From Rhizobiales bacterium UBA697 (lineage in GTDB: Bacteria; Pseudomonadota; Alphaproteobacteria; Rhizobiales; Ancalomicrobiaceae), in contig DBMN01000256.1 of NCBI GenBank assembly GCA_002298965.1, positions 1 to 7,670 of the forward strand: a stretch of 7,670 bases of DNA. The letters are read 5' to 3'. The notes under the pieces were generated by a model. That model did not search any database and was not told where the DNA came from. It saw nothing but the letters and a program-made list of their open reading frames with translations. Below are positions 3,455 to 7,670 of this stretch, piece after piece. A program made the position numbers and the translations under genes. Within the stretch, counting starts at the first letter, position 1, and each line of letters begins with the position of its first letter.

Positions 3455-6181
3455 ATGGACGATCTGCTTCGCGAATTTCTCACCGAGACGAACGAGAGCC
3501 TGGACGTCGTGGACGTCGAGCTCGTCAAGTTCGAGCAAGATCCCAACAACGAGAAGATCCTCGGCAACATCTTCCGGCTCGTGCACACCATCAAGGGCAC
3601 CTGCGGGTTCCTGGGGCTGCCGCGGCTCGAAGCGATCGCTCACGCGGCCGAGACGCTGATGGGCAAGTTCCGTGACGGCGTGCCGGTGACCGGCGATGCC
3701 GTGACGCTGGTGCTGCGCTCGATCGACCGGATCAAGCAGCTCGTCGCCGATCTCGAGACCACCGAGCAGGAGCCGGTCGGCGACGACCGCGATCTGATCT
3801 CGCAGCTCGAGCAGATGTCGGAAGCCGGCAAGCCGGCCGCCGTGGCCGAGCCGCCCAAGCACACCGAAGGTGCGCTGGTCTATCAGGTCCTGGAGCGCCA
3901 GCTGCGTCCGGGCGAAGTGTCGCTCGACGATCTCGAGAAGGCCTTCCGCGAAGCGACCTACGAAGAGCCGGTCGCCGCCGTCGAAGAACCCGCGCCGGCG
4001 CCTGCGCCCGAGCCGGTCAAGGCAGAGGCCGCTCCGGCCCGCAACCGCGCTCCGGCGCGCGAGGCGAAGGAGCCCAAGGAGCACAAGGAAGACGGCGAGG
4101 CCAAGGCCGGCGGCGTCTCCTCGCAGTCGATCCGCGTCGCGGTCGACACGCTCGAACACCTCATGACCATGGTCTCCGAGCTGGTGCTGACCCGCAACCA
4201 GCTGCTCGAGATCGTCCGTCGTCACGAGGACAGCGAGTTCAAGGTTCCGCTGCAGCGCCTCTCCAACGTCACCGCCGAGCTGCAGGAAGGCGTCATGAAG
4301 ACGCGCATGCAGCCGATCGGCAACGCCTGGCAGAAGCTGCCGCGCATCGTGCGCGACCTGTCGAACGAACTGGGCAAGCAGATCGACCTCGAGATGATCG
4401 GTCAGGAGACCGAACTCGATCGTCAGGTGCTGGAGCTGATCAAGGATCCGCTCACCCACATGGTGCGCAACTCGGCCGACCACGGTCTGGAAGGGCCGGA
4501 GGCGCGGCGTGCGGCCGGTAAGCCGGAGAAGGGCACGATCCGCCTCTCGGCCTATCACGAGGGTGGCCACATCATCATCGAGATCTCCGACGACGGTCGC
4601 GGTCTCGACATGGACAAGATCAAGCAGAAGATCGTCGACAACGGCCTCGCCTCCGAGTTCGAACTCGAGAAGATGTCGGAAGCGCAGATCTACAAGTACG
4701 TCTTCGCGCCGGGCTTCTCGACGGCGGCCAAGGTCACCAACGTCTCGGGCCGCGGCGTCGGCATGGACGTGGTCAAGACCAACATCGACGCGATCGGCGG
4801 CACCGTCGATCTGAAGTCGGCGGCCGGCAAGGGCACGACCTTCACCATCAAGATCCCGCTGACGCTCGCCATCGTCTCGACGCTGATCGTCGAGAGCGCC
4901 GGCGACCGTTTCGCCATCCCGCAGCTGTCGGTGGTCGAACTGGTGCGCGCGCAGCAGAACTCCGAGCACCGCATCGAGCGCATCCGCGACACGCCGGTGC
5001 TGCGCCTGCGCAACAAGCTGCTGCCGCTGGTGCACCTCTCGCGCCTGCTCGACATCACCTCGCTCTCGGGCGAGGCGACCGAGCCGGTCAGCGAGGAGGA
5101 CGGCTTCATCGTGGTGATGCAGGTCGGTCCGCAGACCTTCGGCGTGGTGGTCGACGCGGTGTTCCACACCGAGGAAATCGTCGTCAAGCCGATGTCGACC
5201 ATGCTGCGTCACATCACGATGTTCTCCGGCAACACCATCCTCGGTGACGGCTCCGTCATCATGATCGTCGACCCGAACGGCATCGCCCAGGCGATCGGCC
5301 CGTCTCAGGCGACCGATCTCGACGGCATGGCCGAACACGAGGAAGAACGCGCCCGCGACGAGGCCGCCATGGTTTCGCTCCTGCTCTTCCGCGCCGGCTC
5401 GGCCGAACCGAAGGCGGTTCCGCTGTCGCTGGTCACCCGCCTCGAGGAGTTCTCGGTCGACAAGGTCGAGCGTTCCAACGGTCGCGATCTGGTGCAGTAC
5501 CGCGGTTCGCTGATGCCGCTCGTCTATTTCGACGAATATGCCCAGCGCAAGAGCGAAGGCTCGCTGCCGATGCTGGTCTTCTCCGACGCCGGCCGCTCCA
5601 TGGGCCTGGTGGTCGACGAGATCATCGACATCGTCGAGGACCGTCTCGACATCGAGGTCGGTTCGGAGCGTCCGGGCGTTCTCGGCTCGGCGGTCATCAA
5701 GGGCAAGGCGACCGAGGTGGTCGACATCGGCCACTTCCTGCCGCAGGCCTTCGAAGACTGGTTCCGCCGCAAGGAGATCGCCGTCGAGGCGCTCACCCGC
5801 TCGCTGCTCTTCGTCGACGACGCGCCGTTCTTCCGCAACCTGCTCGGCCCGGTGCTCAAGGCTGCCGGCTACCGCGTCACGGTCTGCGCCTCGGCGGTCG
5901 AGGCTCTGGCGATGCTCGAGGACGGCCGTCGCTTCGACGTCGTCGTCTCCGACATCGAGATGCCCGAGATGAACGGCTTCGAGTTCGCCGAAGCGGTCAA
6001 GCGTCATCCGCGCCTGCGCGAGATGCCGATCCTGGCGCTGTCGAGCGTCTGCACGCCCGCCTCGATCGAGCGCGGTCGTCAGGCCGGCTTCGACGACTAC
6101 ATCGCCAAGTTCGACCGTCCGGGCCTGATCGCGGCGCTGAAGGAAGTCACGAACCACCACGACATGGGAATGGCGGCATGA
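3455..6181 (+). CDS. cheA: Hybrid chemotaxis histidine kinase CheA with C-terminal receiver domain
   Basis: This 908-residue cytoplasmic kinase autophosphorylates in response to chemoreceptors and passes phosphate to CheY and CheB. Domains in order: Hpt (P1, about 1-110) with phosphorylatable His44 in HTIKGTCGFLG; a long Pro/Ala/Glu/Lys-rich linker (about 125-220) with no recognisable P2 CheY-binding domain; dimerisation helices (P3, from about 225, SIRVAVDTLEHLM); the ATP-binding HATPase (P4) with N-box Asn339 in HMVRNSADHGLE, G1 Asp379-Asp380-Gly-Arg-Gly, and G2 Gly432-Arg-Gly-Val-Gly; a first CheW-like P5 (about 469-610); a second CheW-like region (about 637-765), with its own LVQYRGSLMPLVYF and MGLVVDEI blocks; and a receiver (about 783-900) with Asp788/Asp789, phosphoacceptor Asp833 in SDIEMPEMNG, Ser863 and Lys885. 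E. coli CheA is about 650 residues and lacks the last two parts. Such CheA-receiver hybrids are known in Alphaproteobacteria. In the receiver, the usual Lys-Pro after strand 5 is Lys-Phe (IAKFDR). The stop overlaps the cheW start in ATGA. Confidence 0.96.
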   Translation: MDDLLREFLTETNESLDVVDVELVKFEQDPNNEKILGNIFRLVHTIKGTCGFLGLPRLEAIAHAAETLMGKFRDGVPVTGDAVTLVLRSIDRIKQLVADLETTEQEPVGDDRDLISQLEQMSEAGKPAAVAEPPKHTEGALVYQVLERQLRPGEVSLDDLEKAFREATYEEPVAAVEEPAPAPAPEPVKAEAAPARNRAPAREAKEPKEHKEDGEAKAGGVSSQSIRVAVDTLEHLMTMVSELVLTRNQLLEIVRRHEDSEFKVPLQRLSNVTAELQEGVMKTRMQPIGNAWQKLPRIVRDLSNELGKQIDLEMIGQETELDRQVLELIKDPLTHMVRNSADHGLEGPEARRAAGKPEKGTIRLSAYHEGGHIIIEISDDGRGLDMDKIKQKIVDNGLASEFELEKMSEAQIYKYVFAPGFSTAAKVTNVSGRGVGMDVVKTNIDAIGGTVDLKSAAGKGTTFTIKIPLTLAIVSTLIVESAGDRFAIPQLSVVELVRAQQNSEHRIERIRDTPVLRLRNKLLPLVHLSRLLDITSLSGEATEPVSEEDGFIVVMQVGPQTFGVVVDAVFHTEEIVVKPMSTMLRHITMFSGNTILGDGSVIMIVDPNGIAQAIGPSQATDLDGMAEHEEERARDEAAMVSLLLFRAGSAEPKAVPLSLVTRLEEFSVDKVERSNGRDLVQYRGSLMPLVYFDEYAQRKSEGSLPMLVFSDAGRSMGLVVDEIIDIVEDRLDIEVGSERPGVLGSAVIKGKATEVVDIGHFLPQAFEDWFRRKEIAVEALTRSLLFVDDAPFFRNLLGPVLKAAGYRVTVCASAVEALAMLEDGRRFDVVVSDIEMPEMNGFEFAEAVKRHPRLREMPILALSSVCTPASIERGRQAGFDDYIAKFDRPGLIAALKEVTNHHDMGMAA

Positions 6182-6645
6182 CCGACGACGTCAACACGCA
6201 CGGCGAAAGCATCCAGTACGTCACGGTGGTGATCGGCGGGCAGCTCTTCGGGTTGCCGATCGAGCGCGTCCACGACGTCTTCATGCCGGAATCGATCACC
6301 CGCGTGCCGCTGTCGCGGCCGGAGATCGCCGGCGTCCTGAACCTGCGCGGTCGCATCGTGACCGCGATCGACATGCGCCGGCGACTGCACCTGCCGCCGC
6401 GCACCGACGGCGGCCAGGCCATGGCCGTCGGCATCGAGCACAAGGGCGAGAGCTACGGGCTGCTGATCGACAACGTCGGCGAGGTCCTCGATCTGCCGAC
6501 CGACGGTCGCGAGCCCAATCCGGTCAACCTCGACAGCCGCTGGGCGGCGATCTCGGGCGGCGTGCATCGTCTGTCCGGTCAGTTGATGGTGATCCTGGAC
6601 GTCGACCGCGTGCTCGGCGGGATGAGCGAAGCGCTGGCGGCCTGA
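6178..6645 (+). CDS. cheW: Chemotaxis coupling protein CheW
   Basis: This 155-residue protein is a single CheW domain, the adaptor that joins chemoreceptor tips to the P5 domain of CheA in the polar or cytoplasmic signalling array. Typical features are the opening strand YVTVVIGGQLFGLPIERV, the conserved NLRGRIVTAIDMRRRL (about residues 59-74) that in other CheW proteins contributes to receptor and CheA binding, and the late block GESYGLLIDNVGEVLDL. Length is normal for CheW. The start ATG overlaps the cheA stop by four bases (ATGA), showing tight translational coupling. GGGA at 6166-6169, 8 nt upstream inside cheA, can serve as ribosome binding site. There are no extra domains or missing motifs. 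Confidence 0.96.
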   Translation: MTDDVNTHGESIQYVTVVIGGQLFGLPIERVHDVFMPESITRVPLSRPEIAGVLNLRGRIVTAIDMRRRLHLPPRTDGGQAMAVGIEHKGESYGLLIDNVGEVLDLPTDGREPNPVNLDSRWAAISGGVHRLSGQLMVILDVDRVLGGMSEALAA

Positions 6646-6649
6646 GGTG

Positions 6650-6669
6650 CCGCCGCGCGACCGCGGCGG
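6650..6669 (+). terminator. Perfect 8-bp GC hairpin right after cheW
   Basis: CCGCCGCG (6650-6657) pairs perfectly with CGCGGCGG (6662-6669) over the loop CGAC, starting 5 nt after the cheW stop. No T-run follows. It may act as a partial terminator, an mRNA processing barrier or a 3'-end stabiliser of the cheAW message, separating it from cheY. Confidence 0.4.
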
Positions 6670-6690
6670 GACCCGGTCTGAAGGGAAACG

Positions 6691-6714
6691 GGCGCGGCCC
6701 CCGGGCCGAACGCC
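6691..6714 (+). repeat. Second GC-rich hairpin between cheW and cheY
   Basis: GGCG-CGGCC (6691-6699) pairs with GGCCG-AA-CGCC (6704-6714): nine base pairs with a 2-nt AA bulge and the loop CCCG. With the hairpin at 6650-6669 it makes the 112-bp cheW-cheY gap highly structured. Confidence 0.35.
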
Positions 6715-6742
6715 GCAAGCGGGCGACGGACACGGGGTCGCC

Positions 6743-6748
6743 GGGGAG
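6743..6748 (+). promoter_or_regulatory. Ribosome binding site deciding the cheY start
   Basis: GGGGAG lies 9 nt before the ATG at 6758. The frame stays open upstream for 37 further codons through the hairpin region, but those would encode an Arg/Gly/Pro-rich tail foreign to CheY. Confidence 0.6.
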
Positions 6749-6757
6749 AATACGGCA

Positions 6758-7123
6758 ATGAAGAACTGTCTGGTCGTCGACGATTCCAGTGTCATCCGCA
6801 AGGTGGCGCGCCGCATCCTCGAGGATCTCTCCTTTGAGATCACCGAGGCGGAGGACGGCGCGCAGGCCCTCGACGTCTGTCGCAAGGAAATGCCGAGCGC
6901 GATCCTGCTCGACTGGAACATGCCGGTCATGGACGGGCTCGAGTTCCTCGCCCAGCTCCGTCGCGAACCCGGCGGCGAGAAGCCGAAGGTGGTGTTCTGC
7001 ACCACCGAGAACGACGTCGCCCACATCGCCAAGGCGATGCGCGCGGGTGCGGACGAATACATCATGAAGCCCTTCGATCGCGAGATCGTCGAAGCGAAAT
7101 TCGCCGAGGTCGGCCTGATCTGA
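6758..7123 (+). CDS. cheY: Chemotaxis response regulator CheY
   Basis: This 121-residue single receiver domain has no output domain. Phosphorylated by CheA, CheY proteins bind the flagellar motor switch (FliM) and change rotation, or in multi-CheY Alphaproteobacteria serve as phosphate sinks. All key residues are visible: acidic pair Asp8/Asp9 in LVVDDSSVIRK, phosphoacceptor Asp52 in LLDWNMPVMDG, Thr82, the switch aromatic Tyr101, and Lys104-Pro105 in YIMKPFD. Spacing from Thr82 to Lys104 equals that of E. coli CheY (87 to 109). The product is slightly shorter than E. coli CheY (128 residues). The ATG at 6758 begins the domain immediately. The gene is 112 bp after cheW behind two hairpins and 13 bp before cheB. 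Whether it drives the motor or is a sink cannot be told from sequence alone. Confidence 0.95.
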   Translation: MKNCLVVDDSSVIRKVARRILEDLSFEITEAEDGAQALDVCRKEMPSAILLDWNMPVMDGLEFLAQLRREPGGEKPKVVFCTTENDVAHIAKAMRAGADEYIMKPFDREIVEAKFAEVGLI

Positions 7124-7125
7124 AC

Positions 7126-7131
7126 GGGAGG
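7126..7131 (+). promoter_or_regulatory. Ribosome binding site deciding the cheB start
   Basis: GGGAGG lies 5 nt before the ATG at 7137, within the 13-bp cheY-cheB gap. The later in-frame ATG at 7179 has no comparable element at proper spacing. Confidence 0.6.
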
Positions 7132-7136
7132 CCGAC

Positions 7137-7670
7137 ATGTTGGCGACGGGAGGGGCGGCTGCCACGCAGCCGCGTAAGATGGTGACTGATCCGGTACGCG
7201 TCATGGTTGTCGACGACTCGGTCGTCGTGCGTGGGCTCATCGGTCGATGGATCGACGAGGACCCGGCACTGGCCGTCGTGGCGAGCCATCGCAACGGAAA
7301 ACTGGCGGTCGACGACGTCGCCCGCTCCAACCCCGACGTCGTCGTGCTCGACGTCGAGATGCCGGAAATGGACGGCATCACGGCCCTGCCGCTGCTCCTG
7401 AAGGCCAAGCCCGGCCTCGTGGTGGTGATGGCCTCGACGCTGACGCGCCGCAATGCCGAGATCTCGCTGAAGTGTCTGTCGCTCGGCGCGGCCGACTACG
7501 TGCCGAAGCCGGAATCGAACTCCGGCGTCACCACCTCGTCCGACTTCCGCGCGGAGGTGATCCAGAAGATCAAGGCGCTGGGCCAGCGTGCCCTGGCGCG
7601 GGCCGGACGGATGTCGTCGGCCCCGGCTGCGGCTCCGAGCATCGCCCGCAGCGCGACGCCCGCCGCCGCG
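7137..7670 (+). CDS. cheB: Chemotaxis protein-glutamate methylesterase/deamidase CheB, N-terminal part (cut by window end)
   Basis: The 178 codons present cover a receiver domain and the start of a linker. The frame is still open at the window end, so the methylesterase domain lies outside. CheB removes methyl groups from chemoreceptor glutamates (and deamidates glutamines) when phosphorylated by CheA, giving sensory adaptation. Visible residues are the acidic pair Asp26/Asp27 in VMVVDDSVVVRG, phosphoacceptor Asp72 in VLDVEMPEMDGI, Ser100/Thr101 in MASTLT, and Lys124-Pro125 in YVPKPES. The MASTLTRRNAEISLKCLSLGAADYV stretch (from about residue 98) is CheB-like rather than CheY-like. An Ala/Pro/Ser-rich linker begins around residue 155. 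About 18 poorly ordered residues precede the receiver. The gene follows cheY by 13 bp in the same operon; cheR would be the expected next neighbour but is not in view. Confidence 0.92.
   Translation, partial: MLATGGAAATQPRKMVTDPVRVMVVDDSVVVRGLIGRWIDEDPALAVVASHRNGKLAVDDVARSNPDVVVLDVEMPEMDGITALPLLLKAKPGLVVVMASTLTRRNAEISLKCLSLGAADYVPKPESNSGVTTSSDFRAEVIQKIKALGQRALARAGRMSSAPAAAPSIARSATPAAA

Noticed and set aside
3416..6160. A 914-codon open frame on the minus strand antisense to cheA
   Set aside because: Its product is a His/Asp/Arg/Leu-rich sequence with no domain, as produced by the mirror frame of a gene with strong G/C third positions. The plus-strand cheA is unmistakable over the same interval.
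6647..6757. Upstream extension of cheY by 37 codons
   Set aside because: The added residues are encoded by the hairpin region and have no CheY counterpart. The ATG at 6758 has a good ribosome binding site and starts the receiver directly.
1..7670. CRISPR array, tRNA, rRNA, insertion sequence or prophage signals
   Set aside because: No regularly spaced direct repeats, no tRNA-like cloverleaf, no transposase or integrase motifs and no flanking terminal repeats were visible on either strand by reading.

Overview
The window reads as chromosomal DNA of a high-GC alphaproteobacterium, most likely of the Rhizobiales/Hyphomicrobiales type. The evidence is strong G/C preference at third codon positions, a ChpT-type histidine phosphotransferase (a family I know only from Alphaproteobacteria), and a hybrid CheA carrying a C-terminal receiver at the head of a cheA-cheW-cheY-cheB run, an arrangement common in that class. 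No insertion sequence, integrase, phage gene, tRNA, rRNA or CRISPR array is visible.

Layout. Positions 1-325 hold the C-terminal end of an unidentified coiled-coil protein. A terminator-like hairpin and a perfect 14-bp palindrome lie in the 140-bp gap before an aldehyde dehydrogenase gene (466-1854, +). This gene converges on a small MAPEG-family membrane protein gene (1883-2266, -), with a perfect 8-bp hairpin in the 28-bp gap between them. The MAPEG gene is divergent from chpT (2486-3154, +). A 300-bp, comparatively AT-rich gene-free stretch (3155-3454) follows. It holds several stem-loops and weak promoter-like elements and leads into the chemotaxis operon: cheA (3455-6181), cheW (6178-6645, ATGA overlap with cheA), cheY (6758-7123) and cheB (7137 to beyond the window end). 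Two strong GC-rich hairpins fill the cheW-cheY gap.

How the genes work together. CheW couples CheA to chemoreceptors. CheA autophosphorylates on His44 and should pass phosphate to CheY (Asp52, motor control), CheB (Asp72, receptor demethylation) and possibly to its own receiver (Asp833). ChpT, just upstream, is the phosphotransfer protein that in other Alphaproteobacteria links the CckA kinase to CtrA and CpdR, which control cell cycle and motility. Its position beside a receiver-bearing CheA is the most thought-provoking feature here, although a functional link is only an inference. The aldehyde dehydrogenase and MAPEG genes look like unrelated housekeeping or accessory metabolism.

I see no clearly new biological system. 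All complete genes fall in known families. The best leads are the ChpT/hybrid-CheA adjacency, the palindromic operator candidate upstream of the aldehyde dehydrogenase, and the structured non-coding leaders within the chemotaxis region.
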